Origin: Cyanomargarita calcarea GSE-NOS-MK-12-04C
GTDB lineage: Bacteria; Cyanobacteriota; Cyanobacteriia; Cyanobacteriales; Nostocaceae
Reading direction: 5' to 3'
Assembly (NCBI GenBank): GCA_019359595.1
Contig: JAHHGZ010000021.1
Coordinates: 1-64,000 of the forward strand
Length of the DNA: 64,000 bases
Shown: positions 54,578-63,008 of the stretch, one piece after another
Numbering within the stretch: position 1 is the first letter of the stretch
How the letters are laid out: each line of letters starts with the position of its first letter
Notes under the pieces: generated by a model
Told to the model about the DNA's origin: nothing
Database searches by the model: none
The model's input: the letters and a program-made list of their open reading frames with translations, nothing else
Position numbers and translations under genes: made by a program

Positions 54578-55094
54578 CTACCCCTATTTAAATCCTTACT
54601 TTTTTGCTGCTTCAAAGCTCCCTTGTATTCTCCCCACCAACGGCTTGCACTTTACACTATTTTTAACCGCTTGATATCAAGCTACCAAATTCCCAGGTCA
54701 ATTCTAGCTGTAATTTTTAAGCCGCAATACATAGTTTTACTGTACGCAATGCACAGTTTTACTGTAGTATTTTTCCTAACAATTGCGTTTGTAGCGAACA
54801 TTACGTATTATTTATACATTTGAAGAGTATCTTTGCTCGAAAAGTAGTATAACAATTTAACGAGAACACTTTGTTTCAATGAAAAGTAAAACACTTTTTA
54901 AGTAAACATTTTATTTTTTACAGGAGGATAAAGGCAAACGCTTGAAACAATGCTTTTCCAAGCATACTTCAAAGAAAAAATAGTACTAAATAATACTAAC
55001 CTCTCAATCAGGCTGTCAACCAGCGTCGCAAATAAAGAAAAGTCAGACAGAGCTATCTAACGTCAGTAAGTGCTAAGTATAAAACAAGACAAAA
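54578..55094. other. Gene-free region between divergent genes
   Basis: About 520 AT-rich bases with no convincing gene separate the metalloprotease (minus) and the pentapeptide protein (plus). Repeated ACAGTTTTACTGTA-like sequences (near 54733 and 54760) are a minor imperfect direct repeat and could be regulator sites. Confidence 0.45.
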
Positions 55095-56813
55095 ATGTCC
55101 AATTTATCTCAAATCTGGAAACTTTTGAGAACTTATGTCAGGGGATCGAGGTTACAAGAGATGTCACAGGGGACATCTTTAGAAACTGAAATGGTTTTTT
55201 CTTCAGAGCAAAATAATCATCAGCTAGATGGAAGTGTTCAGTTTGTTCCTAATAACTTACGGGAATTGATATTTGAAGAACAACTACAAAAAAGCTTAGT
55301 GGGATGGACTTTAGCCGAGAGAGAAGGCAGTTTTATCTTTAGCGATCGCCTCCTTTATGAGAAAATTTATGAGTTATTAGGCAATGGGGCATTAAAACCT
55401 GAAATAGTAGAACAAGCAATCGAAAAACTGATTGCTAGTAATGAATTTCAACCGATACAGCTTTTTCAAAGGTTAGAGAATTTTTATCAGCGTTGGTGCC
55501 AAGGAGAATTTATAGACGCTGCACCTGCTGATAATCTACCTCAGAAAAAGATGTCACAAATGTTAACCCAGAACATTAGCGTCGGACTGCGGCAGGTAGA
55601 TATAGATACAGGGCTGAATGTAATGATTTTGCTTCTAGAGTTACATCGCTACGCCCAACAGCGAGACGAACTCAAGGAAGAAATTATATTTTATCCATCC
55701 GGTCAACCCGATATAGAAAACTTTTTCACATCCCAACTGCTGCGTGTCATCAACTACAGCGATGCGATTGAAATTGGCAACTTTAGTAACGTAGTTGGGG
55801 AATTTCTCCGAGGTGGAAACTTTAGCGGTGCTTATCTGAGTGATGCAAACCTCACAGGTGCCAATTTTGCAGGTGCCAACCTCAGTGGTGTCAATTTCGG
55901 TGATGCCAATCTTACAGGTGCCAACCTTACAGGTGCCAACCTGAGTGCTGCTAACCTCGGCGATGCCAACTTGAGCGGTGCTAATTTGACAGGTGCCAAT
56001 TTAACAGGTGCCGATTTAACAAGCGCTAACCTCTCAGGCGCTATTCTTATCGGTGCTAACATCAGCCGCGCCGATTTAACAAGCGCCAATCTCAGCAGCA
56101 CCAACCTAAATGCCGCTAACTTAGCAGGAGCTAATTTGAGTGCTGCCAACCTTACAGATGCCAAACTCAGCCATGCCAACCTGAGTGACGGTATCCTTTT
56201 TGGAGCTAACCTGAGTGAAGCCGACCTGAGTCATGTAGACCTGAGTTATGCCGACCTGTGCCGCGCCGATCTCAGTGGTGCCGACATCAGTCATGCCACC
56301 CTCAAAGGCGCAAACCTCAGCGACACGATTCTTTTTAGCACTAACCTCAGACACGCCAACCTGACCGCCGCAGACCTCAGTTATGCCAAACTCAACGGAG
56401 CCAAACTCAACGGAGCCAAACTTAACGGCGCAATTATTTTAGGTGCAGACCTTAATGGCGTAGACTTGAGCGGCGTCACCCTCAATGAAGCCGACCTCAG
56501 CGGCGTCACCCTCAATGAAGCCGACCTCAGCGGCGCAGACCTGAGCGACGCCATCCTCTTTGGCACAGACCTGAGCTATGCCAATCTCAGCTATGCCACT
56601 CTAGGCGGTGCTAACCTTCGCGGAGCCATCTTCAGTGGCGCAGACCTCAGCTACACCAACCTTAGCCACGCCATTCTCGGTGGTGCCGACCTTAGCGACG
56701 CTAATTTACAAGAAATGACCTGGAATGAAAATTTGACTTGGGACGGTGTGCGGGGATTAGATACAGCGGTGAACGTACCAGAAGCATTGAAGCTACAGTT
56801 GGGATTAGGTTGA
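55095..56813 (+). CDS. Large pentapeptide-repeat protein
   Basis: The 572-residue protein has an N-terminal ~235-residue helical region (helices such as LAEREGSFIFSDRLLYEKIYE and VDIDTGLNVMILLLELHRYA) and then some 60 pentapeptide repeats A(D/N)LSG to about residue 545, forming a long beta helix with perhaps 15 coils. A short tail (MTWNENLTWDGVRGLDTAVN) ends it. The DNA repeat of 15 bp causes long antisense frames. It has no signal peptide. The N-terminal part was not matched to a named domain, and a role is not known. Confidence 0.9.
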   Translation: MSNLSQIWKLLRTYVRGSRLQEMSQGTSLETEMVFSSEQNNHQLDGSVQFVPNNLRELIFEEQLQKSLVGWTLAEREGSFIFSDRLLYEKIYELLGNGALKPEIVEQAIEKLIASNEFQPIQLFQRLENFYQRWCQGEFIDAAPADNLPQKKMSQMLTQNISVGLRQVDIDTGLNVMILLLELHRYAQQRDELKEEIIFYPSGQPDIENFFTSQLLRVINYSDAIEIGNFSNVVGEFLRGGNFSGAYLSDANLTGANFAGANLSGVNFGDANLTGANLTGANLSAANLGDANLSGANLTGANLTGADLTSANLSGAILIGANISRADLTSANLSSTNLNAANLAGANLSAANLTDAKLSHANLSDGILFGANLSEADLSHVDLSYADLCRADLSGADISHATLKGANLSDTILFSTNLRHANLTAADLSYAKLNGAKLNGAKLNGAIILGADLNGVDLSGVTLNEADLSGVTLNEADLSGADLSDAILFGTDLSYANLSYATLGGANLRGAIFSGADLSYTNLSHAILGGADLSDANLQEMTWNENLTWDGVRGLDTAVNVPEALKLQLGLG

Positions 56814-56874
56814 GGTGGGGAGAGAAAATTGTTTTTTGTTTCCTCACCTATTTTTCTTGCTCCCTTTTTGCTGC

Positions 56875-57381
56875 TTAAGGCTTACCTAGGAAGTCTTGTT
56901 TGCCAAGTTCTACACCGCAGTGGCGGAGAATGTCATATGTTGTTGTGACATGAAAATAAACGTTGGGTAAAACAAAATATAGGAGAAATGGCATTCCTTG
57001 AAAAGATAGAGTATTGTTACGCATCTCTAAGGTAATTGTTTTCTCCTTTGAACCGTCAATTTGCTCAGGTTTAAATGTCTCTAAATAAGAGATAGTTTTC
57101 CGAACCCGGTCAATAAGTTCGCTTAATGTAGTTTCATTGTCCTCAAACTTGGGTGCTTCTACTCCTGCTAGTTCTGCGGCACCTCTTTTTGCTATGTCAC
57201 AAGCAATTTGGACTTGTCTTGACAATGGAAACATATCTGGAAATAGACGACTATTAACTAGCACCTGCCCATCTATTTTTTTGGTTTCTGCATATGTAGC
57301 ACCCTTTTCAAGAATACTTACAAGGTTATTCAGCGTGCGAATACACACTGGTACTGAAGCTTGATACATTGAAATGGTCAT
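56875..57381 (-). CDS. DUF1993 domain protein
   Basis: I start at ATG 57381 (MTISMYQASVPVCIRTLNNL, 168 residues); the longer frame lacks family similarity. The DUF1993 pattern is clear: LNNLVSILEKGATYAETKKI, SRLFPDMFPLSRQVQIACD, and LYFVLPNVYFHVTTTYDILR near the end. The fold is a DinB-like four-helix bundle. Histidines are at the expected positions (FHVTTTYDILRHCG). The function is unknown, and no neighbours suggest one. Confidence 0.9.
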   Translation of the reverse strand: MTISMYQASVPVCIRTLNNLVSILEKGATYAETKKIDGQVLVNSRLFPDMFPLSRQVQIACDIAKRGAAELAGVEAPKFEDNETTLSELIDRVRKTISYLETFKPEQIDGSKEKTITLEMRNNTLSFQGMPFLLYFVLPNVYFHVTTTYDILRHCGVELGKQDFLGKP

Positions 57382-57783
57382 TGATTTTTCTCCAGAAAAG
57401 AGGGAAAGATAGGTGAAGTGTTGCCGAGATAAGTGCTTCACCAAAAACAGACACGTTGTAAATCAATATCGCACAAATCGTCATCTTTATTGCCAATTCT
57501 TCTGCTAATTAAATAACACGGTCGTTTTCTTCATCGATCTAAATTACCTTTGATATTTAGCCAATAAATTAACGCAAATTTCTGAATTAATAGTAAGACC
57601 TATTTTTCAACGTAAATATTCTAACGAATTACCTGCGCATTTACCCCCAAATTTAGATTAGCCCAAGCTCTATCAGTATGACTTTGACATAAGCATTGAA
57701 ATTATATTCCATCGTTCGCACCCAAAATTGGCAGAATTTGAAGCAGTCCTTCCCCCTCTTTTTTGCCTCGTGCAGTTATATTC
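57382..57783. other. Intergenic region
   Basis: About 400 AT-rich bases upstream of the DUF1993 gene and downstream of the marC-like gene. No repeats, RNA genes or convincing frames are visible. Confidence 0.5.
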
Positions 57784-58377
57784 CTAACTCAAAAACAACT
57801 CCCGAATCCCCGCACTACCAATCTCCACGGCCAACGCTGCCAACAGAAACCCCAACAACTGAGTAATAATCACCTCACCTTCTGCACCAATCCATTTATC
57901 GACGTAATTGCAGAAACGTAAAATTAACCAACTAACGGACATTGCTGAAATAATACCCACCACCACACTTACATGAGGACTCGGAGATTCAGCCATTAAC
58001 AACATTACCGTTGTCAGTGTTCCTGGTCCCGCTAGCAATGGCAAAGCTAGGGGAGTAATTGCCACATCCCGATCTCCGTCAAGAATCGGCGTATCTAGCT
58101 CTCCCCGCAGCATTTGTAAAGCAATTATCAGCAGCAGTAGCCCACCAGCTAGCCGCAAAGAACCCATGCTGATATCTAAATAGCCCAAAATAAATTTACC
58201 ACCAAAGGCAAAAAGCAAAAGCACAGCGATCGCCACGACAAAGGCTTTATCCACCACTTTATTTCTTTGCTCTGCTTGCATCCCTCTAGTCAGAACTAAG
58301 ACTATGGGTATATTGCCTACTGCATCCGCTAGGACAAACACAGCCACAAATGTTTTAACGAGAATCGAAATATCCAC
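57784..58377 (-). CDS. MarC family membrane protein
   Basis: The 197-residue protein has six hydrophobic helices (residues ~5-27, ~42-60, ~68-90, ~105-125, ~135-155, ~170-195). The sequence LADAVGNIPIVLVLT in the first helix and ALPLLAGPGTLTTVMLL around 112-128 are the family marks. MarC proteins were once linked to antibiotic resistance, but the activity is unproven. It is a single gene. Confidence 0.92.
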   Translation of the reverse strand: MDISILVKTFVAVFVLADAVGNIPIVLVLTRGMQAEQRNKVVDKAFVVAIAVLLLFAFGGKFILGYLDISMGSLRLAGGLLLLIIALQMLRGELDTPILDGDRDVAITPLALPLLAGPGTLTTVMLLMAESPSPHVSVVVGIISAMSVSWLILRFCNYVDKWIGAEGEVIITQLLGFLLAALAVEIGSAGIRELFLS

Positions 58378-58615
58378 GAAATGCAGTTTAAATTACCTTT
58401 TCTCAAAGGTATCCTGAATACTGTGCAATTTTCTATATTCCCTGGACTGATTTCAGCAAACAATACGGATGCAAAGTCCTCAATCGATTGTTAGAACTCG
58501 TTACTCTAAAGAATGTAATGAAGAAAAGCACTCTTATTTAAACTTCGCAAGCCAAACCAAGTAAAGATATATTTGAGAATTACCTCGTATTAATGCATTG
58601 TTCGTTGTCAAATCT

Positions 58616-59431
58616 ATGAAGTCTTATCTAGCCGCCGCTATTCAAATGACCAGTGTGCCCGATCTACGTAAAAATTTGGCACAGGCTGAAGAATTAATTG
58701 ATCTAGCCGTGCATCAGGGTGCTGAATTGGTCGGTTTGCCGGAAAACTTCTCCTTTATGGGAGAAGAAAAGGACAAACTCGCTCAAGCTTCGGCGATCGC
58801 AACTGAAACCGAAACATTCCTGAAAACGATTGCCCAACGCTATCAAGTTACTATTTTGGGTGGCGGATTTCCGGTTCCTGTAGACAGTACGGGCAAATTC
58901 TACAATACAGCTTTACTCATTGACCCTACGGGCAAAGAACTCGCTTGTTACCGCAAAGTACATTTATTTGATGTTAACGTCCCCGACGGTAACACATATC
59001 AGGAATCTAGCACAGTTATGGCTGGTACTGAACTTCCTCCAGTATATATTTCTGAAAAACTCGGTAGCATTGGACTTTCTGTTTGTTATGATGTCCGTTT
59101 TCCGGAACTTTACAGACATCTGTCATCCAAAGGAGTGGATGTGATATTTGTCCCCGCCGCTTTTACAGCATTCACGGGTAAAGACCACTGGCAAGTACTA
59201 CTACAAGCCCGCGCAATTGAAAATACTTGTTATATTATCGCACCCGCACAAACAGGTACACACTACGCTCGCCGTCAAACCCACGGTCACGCGATGATTA
59301 TTGACCCCTGGGGAATGGTTTTAGCCGATGCTGGCGAACAACCAGGAGTGGCGATCGCTGAAATTAACCCCGGACGCATTGAACAAGTGCGTCGTCAAAT
59401 GCCCTCCCTACAACATCGGGTATTTATTTAG
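58616..59431 (+). CDS. Nitrilase-superfamily carbon-nitrogen hydrolase (Nit1/Nit2-like)
   Basis: I start at ATG 58616 (MKSYLAAAIQMTSVPDLRKN, 271 residues). The E-K-C triad is visible: Glu in GLPENFSFMG, Lys in ACYRKVHLFDVNVP and Cys in GLSVCYDVRFPELYR. That pattern and the length match the NIT1/NIT2 branch, which includes deaminated-glutathione amidase; the exact substrate is inferred. It ends in a TTAGGAG repeat. Confidence 0.93.
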   Translation: MKSYLAAAIQMTSVPDLRKNLAQAEELIDLAVHQGAELVGLPENFSFMGEEKDKLAQASAIATETETFLKTIAQRYQVTILGGGFPVPVDSTGKFYNTALLIDPTGKELACYRKVHLFDVNVPDGNTYQESSTVMAGTELPPVYISEKLGSIGLSVCYDVRFPELYRHLSSKGVDVIFVPAAFTAFTGKDHWQVLLQARAIENTCYIIAPAQTGTHYARRQTHGHAMIIDPWGMVLADAGEQPGVAIAEINPGRIEQVRRQMPSLQHRVFI

Positions 59432-59510
59432 TTAGGAGTTAGGAGTTAGGAATTAGGAATTAGGAGTTAAGAGTTAAAAATTCATCACTCATCACTCATC
59501 ACTCCTAACT
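59431..59510. repeat. TTAGGAG heptamer repeat
   Basis: Six or so TTAGGAG/TTAGGAA units follow the nitrilase-family stop and are succeeded by CATCACT units and ACTCCTAAC on the opposite strand, which allows a weak stem. Confidence 0.8.
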
Positions 59511-59663
59511 TTCCCCTCCCCCCTTCCTGATTTTTGTAGCACTTTAGCAATGCTTAAACCATTATTTGCTTTCTCTTAACTAAAGAATTTTAGGGTATAA
59601 ACGCACTCTTTTAACAACAGAGTAATCACGAATACAAATTCGAGGTTTTCTGAATCAGAAAGT

Positions 59664-60809
59664 ATGACGTTAAACCCTAAAAATCGCACTATGGATTACA
59701 AAATCCTGGCTTTCCGCTTTCTGAGTAAATGCCAGGGTATGCTAACCATTCTGCTGTTAGTATTTGTTAATTGGTATTCTTTATCACAAAATATTGCGAT
59801 TGCGGAAGATAAGGCTGTTGATGCGTGTAGTAACGATATAGGGCTTCAACAAGTTTCCAATTTAGCAAGCACGACTGTGGAGGTATCAACTTGGGTAAAC
59901 AATCCACAAATTGGCGTTAAGACTTTAGTGCAAGTCTTTGGTTCACATTTCTTGACTTATCTAAATCTTAGTGGTTTTAGTCAATCTGGATTAGATTCAC
60001 TGGTAGATCCAATTTGGCAGAGAGTTATACTACCTTTGTGGAACCCAAGCTTTGACTTTAACAATCAGGTTCAACTAACTAAAACCACTATTAATCAGAT
60101 TCCCTTAATCCTGATTTCTGGTGGTAAACCAATAACTATCCATGCTGATAGTCGGTATCAGTTAAAAGAAGTTGTATCGAAGAGTGGTACTAATGCTATT
60201 GCTGCCGTGGATGGAACCTTCTTTTCCCTAAAATACTTAACTTCTAATGTGATGATCGGACCTGTTTTTAGTCAGATCAACAACAAATTTATTCCAGGTA
60301 ACAATGGTGAAAATAAGAAGTTAGCTGGACGTCCTTTAGTATTGATTAGTCCCAACGAAGTGCGCTATATTCCCTTCGTTCCAGATAAGCACAACACCTT
60401 AGCGGGAATACAAGCAGAAATGTCGGAAGTGTCTGATGCGTTTGTAGCGGGTGCGTGGTTGGTGAAAAATCATCAGCCTTTAGCAGCAATTAGTTTTAAA
60501 GGTTTGTATGGTGCTGATGTGCCACGTCATCGGGCTTTTTGGGGAATTAACCAAAGTGGAGTTCCAACTATCGGGGTTTCTACTGAATCTGTTGATTCGG
60601 CAAATTTGGGGATAATTTTAGCTTCTTCTGGAATGCGGGATGCTGTGATGCTTGATTCCGGCCAGAGTACTTCTTTAGTTTATAAAGGGGAATCTCTGGT
60701 AAATTATGAACCTCGTCCTGTACCTCATGCGATCGCGCTTTTAGAAACGCAGTCTAAAGTTAACGCTGCTTGCCTTTTGGTGGTGAATAAAACAAAAAAT
60801 CGGGGTTGA
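59664..60809 (+). CDS. Phosphodiester glycosidase-like (NAGPA domain) protein
   Basis: The 381-residue protein has an N-terminal hydrophobic segment (MLTILLLVFVNWYSLSQNIA, ~25-45), probably a signal. From ~150 to 375 it fits the NAGPA/DUF2233 domain: AIAAVDGTFFSLKYL (~190-204), a middle strand, and VMLDSGQSTSLVYKGESLV (~335-353), ending in RPVPHAIALL. In animals that domain cuts GlcNAc from phosphodiester-linked sugars; bacterial members are secreted and of varied substrate. The second ATG (59691) is also possible. Confidence 0.85.
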   Translation: MTLNPKNRTMDYKILAFRFLSKCQGMLTILLLVFVNWYSLSQNIAIAEDKAVDACSNDIGLQQVSNLASTTVEVSTWVNNPQIGVKTLVQVFGSHFLTYLNLSGFSQSGLDSLVDPIWQRVILPLWNPSFDFNNQVQLTKTTINQIPLILISGGKPITIHADSRYQLKEVVSKSGTNAIAAVDGTFFSLKYLTSNVMIGPVFSQINNKFIPGNNGENKKLAGRPLVLISPNEVRYIPFVPDKHNTLAGIQAEMSEVSDAFVAGAWLVKNHQPLAAISFKGLYGADVPRHRAFWGINQSGVPTIGVSTESVDSANLGIILASSGMRDAVMLDSGQSTSLVYKGESLVNYEPRPVPHAIALLETQSKVNAACLLVVNKTKNRG

Positions 60810-61153
60810 TATTCACAAACCCACCCTCTAACCCACTTAGAGGATGCGTCATAAATATTACCATAAAACCCTCTCCAAACCTCTCTTTGCGTGCGGGAGA
60901 GGCTTTGAAACCCCCATTACCTTGTAGGGAAGGGGGCTAGGTTTACAAGGTTTCGATGTTAATAACGATACGCATCCTTACATCCTCTTAGCGCACTCAT
61001 GCAAGGAGGGGGGATAATATCAAGAATCTGTAAAGACGTTACATATAACGTCTAAGCAAAGAACCTTTAATTTAGATGATAAAAACTATAGGTTCCTTGT
61101 GGGATGGGCATCCCTGCCCGTCCGTGGATGCAACTTAAAGGCACATCAGCTTA
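60810..61153. other. Intergenic region with dispersed repeats
   Basis: About 340 bases between two convergent genes. They contain repeat-like pieces: CCCTCTCCAAACCTCTCTTT then GAGAGG, and GGGATGGGCATCCCTGCCCG near 61101. No gene is visible. Confidence 0.55.
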
Positions 61154-61795
61154 TTAAACCATTTTGGTTATATCGTTTGTATCTGCAAGAATTGTTGCTA
61201 CTTCTTGTAAAAGCCCTTGCTGCTCTTCTTGAATTGCTTCTAAGCGGGCTGCAATTTCTGCCAATCTTTGCTGTTTAGCTTGATGAATTGTTTGAAAATT
61301 TTCAGGTGGTAAAGTTACTATATTATTACCAATCACTTGTTTGACTGCGAAGCTACTAGCTTGAGAAAATGAGAGAAAGCTGACTTTAATCAAAGCCTGG
61401 ATTAGTTTGAAGGGAACTTGGACAATTGACCAGCTAGCTGATTCAATTAAACGCGCGATCGCTTTAATTATGCTCCAAACTATAGAAAGGGCAAAAATCA
61501 GAATTATTACACTGATAATTGGATGATTTGTTGCCCAATTCAATATTTGCACTAATCGAGACACTGTTGGGTGTTCTGCTAGCCAATTACTCATTGGTGA
61601 AGTAATCGCTGTGGGAATTGTTATTGAGGTTTTTGCTTGCTCAAAGGTTGTATTAACTGTATCAATTGCTTTACCAGTGGCTTGAGTTGCTGTTGATTTT
61701 AAAGAATCTCCAGCTTGCTGCACGGAGTCACGGACAAAATCTTTTGTCTGTTGAAAGCTTTGCCAAATGTTGCTTAGTAGTTGCAATTGAAACAT
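61154..61795 (-). CDS. Hypothetical membrane protein with coiled-coil tail
   Basis: The 213-residue protein begins with an amphipathic stretch (IWQSFQQTKDFVRDSVQQAG, then ATQATGKAIDTVNTTFEQ). One clear transmembrane segment at ~93-115 (HPIISVIILIFALSIVWSII) follows, with a second hydrophobic helix at ~130-150. The end is a coiled coil (RLAEIAARLEAIQEEQQGLL). No known family was recognised. It lies 120 bases after the KaiB-domain gene on the same strand. Confidence 0.7.
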   Translation of the reverse strand: MFQLQLLSNIWQSFQQTKDFVRDSVQQAGDSLKSTATQATGKAIDTVNTTFEQAKTSITIPTAITSPMSNWLAEHPTVSRLVQILNWATNHPIISVIILIFALSIVWSIIKAIARLIESASWSIVQVPFKLIQALIKVSFLSFSQASSFAVKQVIGNNIVTLPPENFQTIHQAKQQRLAEIAARLEAIQEEQQGLLQEVATILADTNDITKMV

Positions 61796-61915
61796 AAAAC
61801 TTCTAGCCTCTAGCAGCTAGTCTTGTTATATTATAAGAATAACTATTTTTAATGACACGCCGACTTTACCCGTTGAAACGTCAATTAAAGCCCAAATGTC
61901 TAAGATGTCGAGCTT

Positions 61916-62671
61916 TTAAATAGCAGCGCCTAACATTTGTAATATTTTTTGCACGTTATTCAAATCCCCAACAATCCGGCGGATGGGTTGGGGATAAACT
62001 TTTACCAGGGTGGGAGTCGCAGAAACCTGATCCCCTTCTGCTTTTTCTGGATTAGTTAATACATCAATAACTTTCAGTGTGTAAGGGTGTCCCAGATATT
62101 GTTCTAAAAGGTCGCGCAAATTCTCTAGAATCCGCTGAGTTGCGGCACTATGTCCGGCAACAAACAGACGCAAAACATACCCTTGTGTTTTTGGCTGTTC
62201 CTGAGTAACGGAGATTGCTGATTGATTGTACAAGGGTTCTGCTTCAAGACTTTCTAAGCGCACAATTAAATCGTGGTCTTCCCAAAGTTGGGGAAATGTG
62301 GAGCGATAGGTAGATAATACAAGGCGATCGCACAATCCTTCCTGCCACGGTGCCTGTTGCCAGACTACATCTTTTGTGCTAAAAATAGCGTTCAGTAATG
62401 CCTGATGTCGCATTACCGCTGGATAAGCTTCTGCAAAAATGCGTATTTCTTGAGTACGCGGATCTAACCAGTGGTCAATCGCCGCTGTGTAGCAAGGTAC
62501 CAAAAAATGAGGCGGTTCTGGTAAATCTAAAATCTCTTGTAAAAAACTGCATAAATGTGAATGCCATCGACCTTGTTTGCTTGGGTCGATACAGTAAATC
62601 AAATCTCCTCCAGGCGTAAACAGAGCAATACCTTTAAATAATTGGGGTAGAAGTGGTTTGTCTGTAATCAA
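61916..62671 (-). CDS. Two-domain protein with C-terminal KaiB-like domain
   Basis: The 251 residues fall in two parts. Residues 164-245 are KaiB-like: YVLRLFVAGHSAATQRILEN, then a strand-turn YTLKVIDVLTNPEKAEGDQV and SATPTLVKVYPQPIRRIVGD, as in KaiB and SasA. The N-terminal ~155 residues (KGIALFTPGGDLIYCIDPSK, PCYTAAIDHWLDP) were not matched to a domain. KaiB homologues fused to another domain are found in cyanobacteria; involvement in the clock is not shown. kaiA and kaiC are not in the window. Confidence 0.85.
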   Translation of the reverse strand: MITDKPLLPQLFKGIALFTPGGDLIYCIDPSKQGRWHSHLCSFLQEILDLPEPPHFLVPCYTAAIDHWLDPRTQEIRIFAEAYPAVMRHQALLNAIFSTKDVVWQQAPWQEGLCDRLVLSTYRSTFPQLWEDHDLIVRLESLEAEPLYNQSAISVTQEQPKTQGYVLRLFVAGHSAATQRILENLRDLLEQYLGHPYTLKVIDVLTNPEKAEGDQVSATPTLVKVYPQPIRRIVGDLNNVQKILQMLGAAI

Positions 62672-62756
62672 AAGAGTGAATAGAGTTAGGGATTGAGAGT
62701 GATGAGTTAAGAAATAAATTTTTGGACTTTAAATCTTTCGCTCATCATCTTTAACT

Positions 62757-62800
62757 TTAACTCCTAATTCCTAACTCCTAACTCCTAACTCCTAACTCTA
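62757..62800. repeat. Heptamer tandem repeat (ACTCCTA)n
   Basis: About five tandem copies of ACTCCTA lie in the 337-base gap between pilT and the KaiB-domain gene. Confidence 0.88.
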
Positions 62801-62876
62801 CCCCTGTACGGCTGTTAAGGTGACTGAATTCGGAGTGCAGAACACTTAATCTTAACTCTTCCCTTCGCGTTCTTTG

Positions 62877-62920
62877 CGTCTTCGCGGTTAAAAAAAAGAT
62901 ATGTTTTAACCGCGAAGACG
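62877..62920. repeat. 17-bp perfect inverted repeat
   Basis: CGTCTTCGCGGTTAAAA (62877-62893) pairs perfectly with TTTTAACCGCGAAGACG (62904-62920), with a 10-base loop, about 90 bases after the pilT stop. It is either a terminator for pilT or a dispersed palindrome. Confidence 0.85.
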
Positions 62921-62946
62921 CGTTCGCGGAGCGTCTCGAAGAGAAG
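62919..62946 (+). repeat. 28-bp dispersed repeat, copy 2
   Basis: Matches the minus strand of 15043-15070 at 24 of 28 positions. The differences lie at four single bases. Confidence 0.7.
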
Positions 62947-63008
62947 AAGCGAAGGAAAGATTATTTCACAGCTTACACTTTAACACCCGTACTCCAAACT
63001 CCTAACTT

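Noticed and set aside
55832-56179. Minus-strand frame with regular LAPVRLAPVKLA repeats
   Set aside because: It is the antisense reading of the 15-bp pentapeptide repeats; the plus-strand product is the real gene.
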